A DNA stretch of 19,277 nucleotides from Cyclobacteriaceae bacterium (GTDB lineage: Bacteria > Bacteroidota > Bacteroidia > Cytophagales > Cyclobacteriaceae). Positions 1 through 7,942 of this stretch are shown here, in pieces; position 1 is the first letter of the stretch; every line of letters begins with the position of its first letter. Under the pieces are notes generated by a model, which did not search any database, was not told the origin of the DNA, and was given only the letters and a program-made list of their open reading frames with translations. Where the stretch lies: the NCBI GenBank assembly GCA_021648745.1, contig JAKISE010000061.1, forward strand, positions 1-19,277. The letters run 5' to 3'. Made by a program: the position numbers and the translations under genes.

Positions 1-1
1 T

Positions 2-694
2 TCATTGAGTTTTTTGTTGTTTAAGCCATTTTTTAGAAATCAGTTCATTAGGACGAAATGTTTGTTCTTTAGTTACTTTAATTCCTTCGGTGGGTATGAT
101 AATTGTTTCGTTGGTATCCCATTTTATGTTTTTTAATGTATAGTTTTCCGATTTTTTTGAAAACTCAAGATACACAATTAACCCTGGCAGGCCATAAAAC
201 CTCTGGGGACCACTACTAATGGGTATATCTGTAGTAAACTAGGCAATAGCATCTCCATAATCCCAATCTTCATTATTTTTATCTCTTAAGTAGTGTTCCC
301 GAGCTATTGCCTTTTGCACTTTATAACCTACTATTTCTTTCGTTTCTTCTGTTATTTCCCAAGTTAAGTCAGCAGCCCAATTAGCTATTACTTTAGTTCC
401 ATCTTTTAACACTCTCTGTTCTACAATTGTTTTATTAGAAGAATCATAAATCCAGTCATAATAATTTTTGGGAAATTCAAGAAGATACCCTTGATGGGTT
501 GTAAATTCTGTAGCTTCTTGATGGTGCTGAAAATTTGATAGTTGGCTGTTTATTATTAACTTAAAATCGGCATCATATTCAAAATTTGGTAATTCAAAGG
601 TATAGGTAGCAATGGCAGTAACCTGAGAAAAGCCAACAGTTGTTACAAAAAAGCAAGAGGCAATTACTATTAAAACAGATTTTATTCTTCTCAT
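2..694 (-). pseudogene. GLPGLI family protein, interrupted by an in-frame amber codon
   Basis: The reading frame starts at ATG (692-694) with a hydrophobic signal peptide ending near FSQ. It stops at a TAG at 239-241, after 151 codons. Beyond that TAG the same frame stays open to a TGA at 2-4 and encodes FTTDIPISSGP, then YGLPGLIVYLEF, and ends KKWLKQQKTQ. These align with the C-terminus of the neighbouring paralogue. The paralogue has Trp in the sequence IAWFATEIPIS exactly where this gene has TAG, so one TGG-to-TAG change explains the break. Its start overlaps the upstream gene's stop (TGATG), suggesting translational coupling. GLPGLI proteins are Bacteroidota-specific exported proteins of unknown function. 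Without readthrough the product lacks the GLPGLI motif and the last third. It is probably a recent pseudogene; readthrough or a sequencing error is possible. Confidence 0.85.
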
Positions 695-1380
695 CAGTTG
701 CTTTCTTTAAGTAACTTCTTTTGTTGTTTGAGCCATTTTTTATTTATGTTTACAACATTATAAATTTCGTTTTTTGTTACTTTAATTTTCCCTTCTCCGT
801 CTGGAACTTCCCATTTTTTAACCGTTTTATACTCTAAGGTCATAAGTGTATAATTATAGGCTTTAACACCAGCATATTCAAGTTTTACGATAAGACCAGG
901 TAATCCATAATATCCTTCAGGCCCTCCACTAATAGGTATTTCTGTGGCAAACCAAGCGATAGTTTTTTCATACATAAAAGGATAGTAATCTTCTTTTAGT
1001 GGGGTAGTAATTGCTTTTTGTACCTTATAACCAGCTATTTCTGTGGTTTCTTCAGTTATTTCCCATTCCATATTGGCTTGCCATTGAGCTAATAAATGAG
1101 GGTAATTGTCAGAATTTTTTGTTTGCGTAATAGTTTGATTATCAAGATTATAATACCAATCAGAATAGTCTTTATAATGGTAGAATTCATACCCTTCCTC
1201 TGTAACTTCTGTATTATTTTCCTCTTTTCTTGAATACCAAAACTTATTATTGCTTATGGCTAGCGTACCTATGGTTGAATAAGAGCCTATACTCTCACAT
1301 TTGTAAGTAATTAGTATGTTACCTTGAGCATATCCCTCAATAGAAGCCACTAGTATTAACATTAATGTAAGTTTTTTCAT
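694..1380 (-). CDS. GLPGLI family exported protein
   Basis: The product is 228 residues with an N-terminal signal peptide (MKKLTLMLIL to about residue 19, ending YAQ), so it should be exported to the periplasm or cell surface. The family-defining GLPGLI motif lies at residues 159-164, preceded by IAWFATEIPISGGPEGYY. The KKWLKQQKK end is shared with the downstream paralogue. Length is normal for the family. The function of GLPGLI proteins is not established. It lies between a small Cys-rich peptide gene (62-base gap upstream) and a disrupted paralogue whose ATG overlaps this stop codon, so the three are probably one transcript. Strong similarity to the downstream copy (for example WEITEETxEIxGYKVQKAI in both) indicates tandem duplication. 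Confidence 0.9.
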   Translation of the reverse strand: MKKLTLMLILVASIEGYAQGNILITYKCESIGSYSTIGTLAISNNKFWYSRKEENNTEVTEEGYEFYHYKDYSDWYYNLDNQTITQTKNSDNYPHLLAQWQANMEWEITEETTEIAGYKVQKAITTPLKEDYYPFMYEKTIAWFATEIPISGGPEGYYGLPGLIVKLEYAGVKAYNYTLMTLEYKTVKKWEVPDGEGKIKVTKNEIYNVVNINKKWLKQQKKLLKESN

Positions 1381-1442
1381 AGTTATAAATTCAAACTAAA
1401 GCCATCGAACTTTTAATGCGATGACTTTAGTAACAATAATTG

Positions 1443-1673
1443 TTAGTCTTGATCTATTTGTTTAGCAAATGCAGCACAGTCACAAAACCAGCATCTTCCT
1501 CTAAGCTGCCCTTCCGCGTCTCTAATTGTGCATACTAGACCTTCTTCTTCAACACAAACCTCCTCTATAGGTTCTGGTACAGGAGTAGCAACTGTTTCTT
1601 TTACATTAACAGGCGAAAAGGCAAAAATTGCAAATACACCAACAACCATCATCGTTTTCATTACATTTTTCAT
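1443..1673 (-). CDS. Small Cys-rich exported peptide, function unknown
   Basis: This 76-residue protein has a Lys-containing N-terminus and a hydrophobic stretch (about residues 8-20, MMVVGVFAIFAFS) that looks like a signal peptide. An acidic, Pro-rich linker follows (PVPEPIEEV), then a short tail with five Cys (one each in EVC and LVC, three in RCWFCDC). An odd number of Cys could mean a disulfide plus one free thiol, dimerisation or metal binding. The layout resembles Bacteroidota leader-plus-Cys-tail peptides such as the NVEALA group, but the NVEALA motif itself is absent, so no family is assigned. It is the first gene of the likely operon with the two GLPGLI genes. A TACATTTG promoter box lies about 150 bases upstream. 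Confidence 0.65.
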   Translation of the reverse strand: MKNVMKTMMVVGVFAIFAFSPVNVKETVATPVPEPIEEVCVEEEGLVCTIRDAEGQLRGRCWFCDCAAFAKQIDQD

Positions 1674-1826
1674 TTTTTCTAAGTATTAAGTTTAAAATTT
1701 ATTTAAACAACTCTACCTAACCTTCAAGTATTCCTTTCTTACTAAACCTATCCTTTAAAACCAATTGTAGCTACTCAATAAAATCTGTTTACAAGGCTAA
1801 TCGCCAGTAAAATTAAAAGTACATAT

Positions 1827-1853
1827 CAAATGTAGGCAATTTTGTTAAGTCAA
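1827..1853 (-). promoter_or_regulatory. Candidate promoter for the Cys-peptide/GLPGLI operon
   Basis: Read on the minus strand, TACATTTG (1827-1834) matches the Bacteroidota -7 consensus TAnnTTTG exactly. A TTG (1851-1853) lies 16 bases upstream, slightly short of the usual 17-23. It predicts a leader of about 145 bases before the ATG at 1673, long for this window. Confidence 0.5.
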
Positions 1854-2025
1854 TGTTATAAAAAAAAATGAAAAACCAATATACTTTCTGCTTTTTTTTA
1901 TAATCGCTGTTTCAAGAAATGAACATAGACAGTTGACTATTTTAATTGTCCAATTTTTCAAAATAACGTAATTTTTAGTTTAAAACAGCTAGGGTTTTTA
2001 TAAGCCAACTGTGCAACTTTACTAT

Positions 2026-2033
2026 TATTTTTG
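2026..2033 (+). promoter_or_regulatory. Candidate -7 promoter box for the wbqC-like gene
   Basis: TATTTTTG fits TAnnTTTG and ends 13 bases before the ATG at 2047, so the transcript leader would be only a few bases. No good TTTG was found at -33, so this rests on the -7 box alone. Confidence 0.4.
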
Positions 2034-2046
2034 TGCTAACATATAA

Positions 2047-2667
2047 ATGCAACTCCTACTCGATCTACAATACCTGCCCAACACCACTTATTTTTCTTTG
2101 TTAGCAACAGCTGAAAAAGTAATAATAGAAAAACACGAGAATTTTGTTAAACAAACCTATCGTAACCGTGCTCATATTTTAACTCCCAACGGAGTTGATG
2201 TGCTCTCCATTCCACTAATCGGAAGCCAGAAAAAAATTAAGATAAGTGAAATTAAGATAGACCATTCACAAAAATGGGCAAACCGCCATTGGCGAGCCAT
2301 TAAATCGGCTTATGGCAAAGCACCTTTTTTTGAGCATTATGCCGATTATATAAAGCAAGAAATTTACGCTGAGCACACTACCTTGTTTAACCTAAACCTT
2401 CAGTTGCTGACATTATGTCTTAAGTTTTTGCAAATTGATACCCCTTTAGAATTTACTTCTTCCTATCAAAAAACACCTAAAATACCTCTCAAAGACCTCC
2501 GTTCAAGCATCCACCCCAAAAACCCATTTTCTTCTTCGATAAAAATCGAATACATTGCCTATCCCCAAGTGTTTGGCAACAGTTTTGTACAAAACCTAAG
2601 CATTCTGGATTTGCTTTTTTCTGAAGGACCAAATGCAGGATCAATAATACGTAAGCAAATTAACTAA
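2047..2667 (+). CDS. WbqC family protein
   Basis: The product is 206 residues. The N-terminal LLDLQYLPNTTYF, then YRNRAHILTPNGVDVLSIPL (about residues 39-58) and WANRHWRAIKSAYGKAPFFE (about 77-96) are characteristic of the WbqC-like family (PF08889). Members occur in O-antigen or polysaccharide loci and, in Bacteroidota, often near core genes. The biochemical role is not firmly established. There is no signal peptide or membrane segment, so it should be cytoplasmic. The protein appears complete. It is followed by clpC in the same direction after 81 bases, but clpC has its own promoter-like sequence, so they need not be cotranscribed. A -7 box just before the ATG suggests a very short leader. 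Confidence 0.8.
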   Translation: MQLLLDLQYLPNTTYFSLLATAEKVIIEKHENFVKQTYRNRAHILTPNGVDVLSIPLIGSQKKIKISEIKIDHSQKWANRHWRAIKSAYGKAPFFEHYADYIKQEIYAEHTTLFNLNLQLLTLCLKFLQIDTPLEFTSSYQKTPKIPLKDLRSSIHPKNPFSSSIKIEYIAYPQVFGNSFVQNLSILDLLFSEGPNAGSIIRKQIN

Positions 2668-2697
2668 AGAACTAGCTTTATTTTAAATTCGTTCTAC

Positions 2698-2727
2698 TTG
2701 TTAATTAGGCAGAATCGTTTAGATTTA
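2698..2727 (+). promoter_or_regulatory. Candidate clpC promoter
   Basis: TTG (2698-2700), a 19-base spacer and TAGATTTA (2720-2727) match the Bacteroidota promoter layout with one mismatch (final A for G in the -7 box). An AGAGGA ribosome-binding sequence (2738-2743) follows, 5 bases before the ATG. It is the clearest Shine-Dalgarno in the window. Confidence 0.5.
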
Positions 2728-2748
2728 CATTGATATCAGAGGAATGTT

Positions 2749-5289
2749 ATGGAAGCAAAATTTTCAAATCGAGTAAAAGAAGTAATTTCTCTTAGTAGAG
2801 AAGAGGCCTTGCGATTAGGCCACGATTATATCGGCACTGAACATCTGTTATTAGGAATGATTCGTGAAGGTGACGGTGTGGCCATTGAGCTTCTAAAGAA
2901 ATTAAGCGTTACCGCTACCGACCTTAGGGATGGAATCGAAAAAGCGACCCAAAGCACGGCTTCAACAATTATGAAGAAGGCCAGTAATATTCCATTAACT
3001 CGCCAAAGCGAGAAAGTGTTGAAAATCACCTATTTAGAGGCAAAAATATTTAAAAGTAGCCTAATTGGTACAGAGCATTTATTGCTTTCTATTCTACGAG
3101 ATGAGTCTAATTTAGGATGTAAAATCCTGGAGAAGTTTGAAGTAACTTATGAAGTTGTTCGTGAGTTATTGGAATACCAAACCGAACAACCCATGTCATC
3201 AGCAGAAACCGAAGATGACGATGAGGGTTCTTCTAAATTATTTGGTGGAAGCGGTAGTGCTAGTTCTACAGGGAAGGATTCAGGAGGGAAAGCGGAGAAA
3301 TCTAGAACTCCGGTATTGGACAATTTTGGTAGAGACTTAACCAAGCTTGCTGAAGATAATAAACTCGATCCTATTGTAGGTCGTGAAAAAGAAATAGAGC
3401 GAGTTGCCCAAATTTTATCAAGAAGAAAAAAGAATAATCCAATTCTTATCGGTGAGCCTGGTGTAGGTAAAACAGCCATTGCTGAAGGTTTAGCGTTGAG
3501 AATTGTTGAGAAAAAAGTATCAAGAATTTTATTTGGCAAACGAGTTGTTACCCTCGATTTAGCTTCGTTGGTGGCAGGCACAAAATACCGTGGTCAATTC
3601 GAAGAACGAATGAAAGCGGTAATGAATGAGTTAGAGAAATCGCCCGATGTTATATTATTCATTGATGAGTTGCACACGATTGTTGGTGCTGGGGGTGCTT
3701 CTGGCTCATTAGATGCCTCTAATATGTTTAAACCAGCTTTGGCTCGTGGTGAAATTCAATGTATTGGGGCAACCACCTTAGATGAATACCGCCAATACAT
3801 CGAAAAAGATGGTGCTTTAGCAAGGCGTTTTCAAATGGTAATGGTGGAGGCAACAACACCTGACGAAACCATTCAAATACTTGATAATATTAAAGATAAA
3901 TACGAGGAACATCACCACGTAAATTATAGCTCAGAGGCCATTGAGGCTTGTGTAAAACTTTCGGATCGGTATATCAGCGATCGTTTTTTGCCAGACAAAG
4001 CCATTGATGTAATGGATGAAGCTGGTGCACGGGTGCATATTAATAATATTCATGTGCCTAAAGGCATTGAAAAGCTTGAGCAAGAAATTGAAGAGGTTAA
4101 GGAGCAAAAAAACCTTGTGGTTAGAAGCCAAAAATATGAAGAGGCAGCTCGATTGCGTGATAGTGAAAAGCAACTAAAGCAAAAGCTTGAAGAGGCAAAG
4201 GCTGTATGGGAAGCGGAAACAGAGAAGCAACGCTATGAAGTTGATGAAGAGCATATTGCAGATGTAATTGCCATGATGACGGGCATACCTGCCAACCGAA
4301 TTGCTGAAAAAGAAAGCAATAAATTGCTTGCCATGGCCGATGAGCTCGGTGGTAAGGTAATCGGTCAAGAAAGTGCCATTAAAAAACTGGTAAAGTCGAT
4401 TCAGCGAACTAGAGTTGGGTTAAAAGACCCGAACAAACCAATTGGTACTTTTATCTTTTTAGGGCCAACAGGCGTTGGTAAAACGGAGTTAGCCAAAGTG
4501 CTTTCTTTAAATTTATTTGATAAGGCAGATAGTCTCATTCGCATTGATATGAGTGAGTATATGGAGAAATTCTCGGTATCCCGTTTAGTGGGTGCCCCTC
4601 CTGGATATGTAGGTTATGAAGAAGGCGGCCAGCTTACGGAGAAGGTAAGACGTAAACCTTATAGTGTGGTGTTGCTCGATGAAATTGAGAAAGCACACCC
4701 AGATGTTTTTAATTTATTACTTCAAGTATTAGATGATGGTATTTTAACAGATGGCCTCGGCCGTAAGGTTGATTTCAGAAATACCATTATCATTATGACT
4801 TCCAATATTGGTGTTCGCGACTTGAAAGATTTTGGTGCAGGTATTGGATTTGCTTCTAGTGCTAAGGTTAAAAACGAAGACGAAGAAATGCGTGCAACCA
4901 TTCAAAAAGCACTTAAGAAAGCATTTAGCCCTGAGTTTTTAAATCGCTTGGATGATATAATCGTATTCAATTCACTAAAACGTGAACATATTCACGAAAT
5001 CATTGATATTTCGTTAAGCCATTTAATGAAACGTATTGGAGACCTTGGGTATAAGATTGAGCTTTCTAAAAAAGCGAAAGATTTTGTGGCCGAAAAAGGC
5101 TACGACCCTCAATTTGGTGCAAGGCCTTTAAATAGAGCCATTCAAAAGTACTTGGAAGACCCAATTGCAGAAGAAATACTTAAGGGAGACCTGACTGAAG
5201 GAGATGTGCTATTAATAGACTTTAAAACAAAAGAAGAAAAATTAGTATTTGCTAGAAAAGCCAAAGTTAAAAGCAAAGAAACAAAATAG
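2749..5289 (+). CDS. clpC: ATP-dependent Clp protease ATP-binding subunit ClpC
   Basis: This 846-residue Hsp100/Clp AAA+ unfoldase would feed substrates to ClpP in the cytoplasm. In order: two Clp_N repeats (about 1-145, each with an IGTEHLLL motif); a Ser/Gly-rich acidic linker (about 150-185); the first AAA+ module with Walker A GEPGVGKT (235-242) and Walker B ending IDE (305-307); a short middle coiled coil with the UVR-like RSQKYEEAARLRD typical of ClpC rather than ClpB; and the second AAA+ module with Walker A GPTGVGKT (572-579) and Walker B LLDE (DE at 644-645). A ClpP-docking tripeptide IGF sits at 699-701. Length and motifs are complete. ClpC usually works with an adaptor of the MecA/McsB type; none is visible nearby. 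Confidence 0.97.
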   Translation: MEAKFSNRVKEVISLSREEALRLGHDYIGTEHLLLGMIREGDGVAIELLKKLSVTATDLRDGIEKATQSTASTIMKKASNIPLTRQSEKVLKITYLEAKIFKSSLIGTEHLLLSILRDESNLGCKILEKFEVTYEVVRELLEYQTEQPMSSAETEDDDEGSSKLFGGSGSASSTGKDSGGKAEKSRTPVLDNFGRDLTKLAEDNKLDPIVGREKEIERVAQILSRRKKNNPILIGEPGVGKTAIAEGLALRIVEKKVSRILFGKRVVTLDLASLVAGTKYRGQFEERMKAVMNELEKSPDVILFIDELHTIVGAGGASGSLDASNMFKPALARGEIQCIGATTLDEYRQYIEKDGALARRFQMVMVEATTPDETIQILDNIKDKYEEHHHVNYSSEAIEACVKLSDRYISDRFLPDKAIDVMDEAGARVHINNIHVPKGIEKLEQEIEEVKEQKNLVVRSQKYEEAARLRDSEKQLKQKLEEAKAVWEAETEKQRYEVDEEHIADVIAMMTGIPANRIAEKESNKLLAMADELGGKVIGQESAIKKLVKSIQRTRVGLKDPNKPIGTFIFLGPTGVGKTELAKVLSLNLFDKADSLIRIDMSEYMEKFSVSRLVGAPPGYVGYEEGGQLTEKVRRKPYSVVLLDEIEKAHPDVFNLLLQVLDDGILTDGLGRKVDFRNTIIIMTSNIGVRDLKDFGAGIGFASSAKVKNEDEEMRATIQKALKKAFSPEFLNRLDDIIVFNSLKREHIHEIIDISLSHLMKRIGDLGYKIELSKKAKDFVAEKGYDPQFGARPLNRAIQKYLEDPIAEEILKGDLTEGDVLLIDFKTKEEKLVFARKAKVKSKETK

Positions 5290-5330
5290 GTTTTCCTAAA
5301 CAGGTAGTTAAACTTAATTGCTTTAAATGA

Positions 5331-5921
5331 CTATTTACAATTACTATTATAGTCCGTTATAGTTTCAATTATTTGTTCGTCCGTTATTGAAGAGCTTTTT
5401 ATGTTTTCCATTTTAGTACTAACCTCAGAGCAATCACTAACTAGTTCAAGAAGCTTGGATTTTGTTCGTAGTTTATCATCCCCTTTTTTAAGAAGAAATT
5501 TGCCCAATGTATTCCCATCAGCATCAGCATAAGTGTGCTGTAGAACGCTTATTTTTCCTGTAAGTATTTTTAGCATAAAATAGTATTTAGGAGGTGCTGC
5601 AAGACTTGCAGCTGAAGCATTAACTATGTCGACATTTTTATATTTATGAGCCTCAAAATAATAATCTCCAACATTAAAAGCTCTTAATTTCGATGCTTTA
5701 TAGACTTGTTTGCTTTTCTTATTATCCTCTAGGTCATAAGTAATAATTTTTGTGCTGCTCATAATACTTATAAGCTTAGGAATTGTATCTCCATCTTGCG
5801 TTAGTATATATCCAATGTTTTTAACATCTGGAGATAAACTTATGTCTGCATCCTGAGAGTTAGCAGAGAAGGCATTTAAAAGTATCGCAATAATTAGGGC
5901 TGATAATTTCATAGGATTCAT
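5331..5921 (-). CDS. Secreted protein of unknown function
   Basis: The product is 196 residues. The N-terminus MNPMKLSALIIAILLNAFSANSQ is a standard signal peptide with a likely cleavage after NSQ. The ATG at 5910-5912 (Met4) is an equally plausible start. The mature part begins with a GYILTQDGDTIPK segment, a phrase common at the start of Bacteroidota secreted proteins that contain repeated beta-strands. No catalytic motif is recognised. Two Cys remain in the mature protein (DCSE and the penultimate residue), which could pair. It converges with clpC (41-base gap) and lies downstream of dgt with a 138-base gap. No clear promoter box was seen in that gap. Confidence 0.7.
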   Translation of the reverse strand: MNPMKLSALIIAILLNAFSANSQDADISLSPDVKNIGYILTQDGDTIPKLISIMSSTKIITYDLEDNKKSKQVYKASKLRAFNVGDYYFEAHKYKNVDIVNASAASLAAPPKYYFMLKILTGKISVLQHTYADADGNTLGKFLLKKGDDKLRTKSKLLELVSDCSEVSTKMENIKSSSITDEQIIETITDYNSNCK

Positions 5922-6059
5922 ATTTGTTTAATATTAAAAGCCAAGTAACCCAATTAAATGCCAACATGCAAATTTGAAAACATAAAATATGAGTAGAGAG
6001 TAGATCTTTTTATTATTGAAATAGTTATTATCTCAATACTTTGTAAGAATAAAAGAAAC

Positions 6060-7400
6060 CTACCAACTCGGTAACACCATCCCTTTTAGTTTACGGTACG
6101 AAGTCAGTGCATGCTTATCTGTCATTCCCGATATATAATCGAGCATAATTCTGGTGGCCTCATAAGGAGGTCTATCCGAAGCTTCTTGAATAAAATCTGG
6201 CAATGTTCGCCTTATCATTTTATGATACTTAGTAGGTTTTTCTTGTAAATGACCTATGAGCGAGCCCATTAAGATTTCGAGTAGCCCATTAAGCACTTCG
6301 TAACCAGCCACTTCTTTTTCAACCACAATTTGTGCCCTGTAAATTTTTTGAATGGAGATGTCTTTGATTTTAGCCAATGCTTCAGCGGCAGGAATCAAAT
6401 CTGTTAATGAAGTGTCAAACTCTCCAGTTAGCATGGCTTCTTCATTTATTAAAAACACGTCAACAGACTGGGCTATAAGCTCATTTATAGCTAAAGCCCG
6501 AAGCGTACCAAGCTTTTCATGCAAAAACTTCTTCTCCGCTAGTTTATCCGCATCAAACCGCTCACCAACAATAGGTTTCAACAGTTCAATGGTTTCATCA
6601 AGGCTGATTAGTCCAAGCGTGCAACCATCTTCGAGATCAATAATATTATAGCAAATATCATCTGCAGCCTCCACTAAAAAGGCTAGTGGGTGTCTGGCAT
6701 AGGAGGCGTCTCCAAATTTATGTAATCCTAGTTCTTCTGCAACGATTTCAAAAACAACTTGTTCTGTTTGATAAAACCCGAATTTCTTTTGGCTAACTCG
6801 CCCCTCTACTTTTGGATTGGACGAACGCTTTGGATATTTTGTAAATGCCCCTAGTGTGGCGTATGTTAATGTTAGCCCTTGTTCTTTTTGGTTAATTAAG
6901 CGAAACCCTTGTGCGTTTCCTTCAAAATTTTCTAAGTCCGCCCATTCTTCGTTAGAACAGTTTACTTTAAGCCAAGCACCCTCTTCCATTCGTTGAAAAT
7001 AACTTGAAATTGACTCTTCCCCTGAATGCCCAAATGGAGGATTACCCACATCATGAGCTAGTGCGGCTGCACTAACTATGGTGCCAAAATCGCTGGCGGT
7101 TATTTTTGTTAAATTATGCCTGTCAATTAATTTTTCACCAGCCCTTTTCCCAAGTGTTCTACCAACACTAGAAACTTCTAAACTATGAGTGAGCCTGTTA
7201 TGCACAAAATCTTGCTCGGGCAGTGGAAACACTTGCGTTTTATCTTGCAACCTTCGAAAAGGGTATGAAAAAATTATGCGGTCGTAATCTGCCTCAAAAT
7301 TGCTGCGCTCCTTCTCCGAATCTTTACGGAAAGACACTTTAGTATTGCCAGCAGGGTTGCTCCCCAATCGGGTAGATGATAAAAGTTGATTCCAGTTCAT
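6060..7400 (-). CDS. dgt: Deoxyguanosinetriphosphate triphosphohydrolase (dGTPase)
   Basis: The product is 446 residues and belongs to the HD superfamily. Dgt enzymes hydrolyse dGTP to deoxyguanosine and triphosphate, tuning dNTP pools. The HD metal ligands are visible: His72 in NRLTHSLEV, His116-Asp117 in ALAHDVGNPPFGH, and the third Asp in EAADDICYNI (247-248), which is typical of true dGTPases. The N-terminal SYPFRRLQDKTQVFPL is also characteristic. The length is somewhat below the roughly 500 residues of E. coli Dgt but appears complete. Its ATG follows the hicA stop by 4 bases, so it is almost certainly translated from the hicBA transcript. The same enzyme class is known to restrict phage by depleting dNTPs in some bacteria, which makes the neighbourhood notable; a housekeeping role is the default. 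Confidence 0.95.
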   Translation of the reverse strand: MNWNQLLSSTRLGSNPAGNTKVSFRKDSEKERSNFEADYDRIIFSYPFRRLQDKTQVFPLPEQDFVHNRLTHSLEVSSVGRTLGKRAGEKLIDRHNLTKITASDFGTIVSAAALAHDVGNPPFGHSGEESISSYFQRMEEGAWLKVNCSNEEWADLENFEGNAQGFRLINQKEQGLTLTYATLGAFTKYPKRSSNPKVEGRVSQKKFGFYQTEQVVFEIVAEELGLHKFGDASYARHPLAFLVEAADDICYNIIDLEDGCTLGLISLDETIELLKPIVGERFDADKLAEKKFLHEKLGTLRALAINELIAQSVDVFLINEEAMLTGEFDTSLTDLIPAAEALAKIKDISIQKIYRAQIVVEKEVAGYEVLNGLLEILMGSLIGHLQEKPTKYHKMIRRTLPDFIQEASDRPPYEATRIMLDYISGMTDKHALTSYRKLKGMVLPSW

Positions 7401-7404
7401 TAAA

Positions 7405-7608
7405 TTATAGGCTTTCTTTAGATAAGCCTGCTTGTTTTAAAATGGCAAAAAAGGTGCCTTTAGGTAATTCTTTGTTTTCGTGAAACGGAACCACTAGCGT
7501 TTTATTCAAAGAAGAATTATAGTAAATATGATGGCGGCCTTTCGACCTTTTAAAAATATATCCATTCTTTTCTAAAACCTTAATAAGGTTTTTAGCTGAA
7601 AGGTTCAT
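7405..7608 (-). CDS. hicA: HicA-like type II toxin (mRNA interferase)
   Basis: The product is 67 residues with the double-stranded-RNA-binding-like fold expected of the HicA/YcfA family. The N-terminus MNLSAKNLIKVLEKNGY, then KRSKGRHHIYYN (catalytic His expected at residue 26, in GRH), VVPFHENKELPKGT and a C-terminal LKQAGLS helix follow the family pattern closely. HicA cleaves mRNA and is held inactive by HicB. The catalytic His is present and the gene is intact. Its ATG overlaps the hicB stop (ATGA, 7605-7608), a coupled arrangement. Here the antitoxin gene comes first, a common variant order. The stop lies 4 bases before dgt. Confidence 0.88.
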   Translation of the reverse strand: MNLSAKNLIKVLEKNGYIFKRSKGRHHIYYNSSLNKTLVVPFHENKELPKGTFFAILKQAGLSKESL

Positions 7609-7829
7609 GCCGTTAAGTTAAGCGAGTATTCTAACGTTGTGCTGTCATCTGGCACATCTTCTCCTCTTGATTGGAGCTCCTCTACGTAAATACCTATCGC
7701 CTCCTTTGCCATTTCAATGGCATGGTCCACATTGGCGCCATAGGTAATGCACCCAGGTAAGGCGGGCACTGTAACTGTATATTGACCTTCTGGCTCCTTA
7801 TTCATTAATTTTTTGTATGTCAATTGCAT
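7605..7829 (-). CDS. hicB: HicB-like antitoxin
   Basis: The product is 74 residues. YTVTVPALPGCITYGANVDH followed by AIEMAKEAIGIYVEEL is the hallmark of the HicB-like degraded RNase H-fold domain that blocks HicA. The protein ends soon after (EYSLNLTA) with no helix-turn-helix or ribbon-helix-helix extension, so it may lack its own DNA-binding domain. Autoregulation in the manner of longer HicB proteins is therefore uncertain. It is the first gene of the hicB-hicA-dgt unit. A perfect -7 box lies 16 bases before the ATG. Confidence 0.88.
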   Translation of the reverse strand: MQLTYKKLMNKEPEGQYTVTVPALPGCITYGANVDHAIEMAKEAIGIYVEELQSRGEDVPDDSTTLEYSLNLTA

Positions 7830-7845
7830 AACACTGATTTTAATA

Positions 7846-7853
7846 CAAATATA
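7846..7853 (-). promoter_or_regulatory. Candidate -7 box for hicB-hicA-dgt
   Basis: On the minus strand this reads TATATTTG, an exact TAnnTTTG match. It ends 16 bases before the hicB ATG, giving a leader of roughly 10 bases. The -33 position shows only a weak TTTA 17 bases upstream. Confidence 0.45.
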
Positions 7854-7942
7854 CTAGATAATTAATTTTTTAAATTCTTAGAATATTTATATTAACATTT
7901 TGGCGTAAATTTCATATTTAATTTTCGCTCTAAATCAGTATT

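Larger units (their letters stand above)
1674..2046. other. Divergent intergenic region (373 bases)
   Basis: Very AT-rich spacer between the minus-strand peptide/GLPGLI operon and the plus-strand wbqC-like gene. It holds one candidate promoter for each direction (listed separately). No open reading frame with recognisable protein character, RNA gene or strong hairpin was seen. Confidence 0.6.

Noticed and set aside
3147..3581. Long minus-strand open frame inside clpC (144 codons)
   Set aside because: It lies opposite the conserved ClpC frame, has low-complexity Ser/Pro-rich composition typical of an antisense shadow, and has no promoter or family resemblance.
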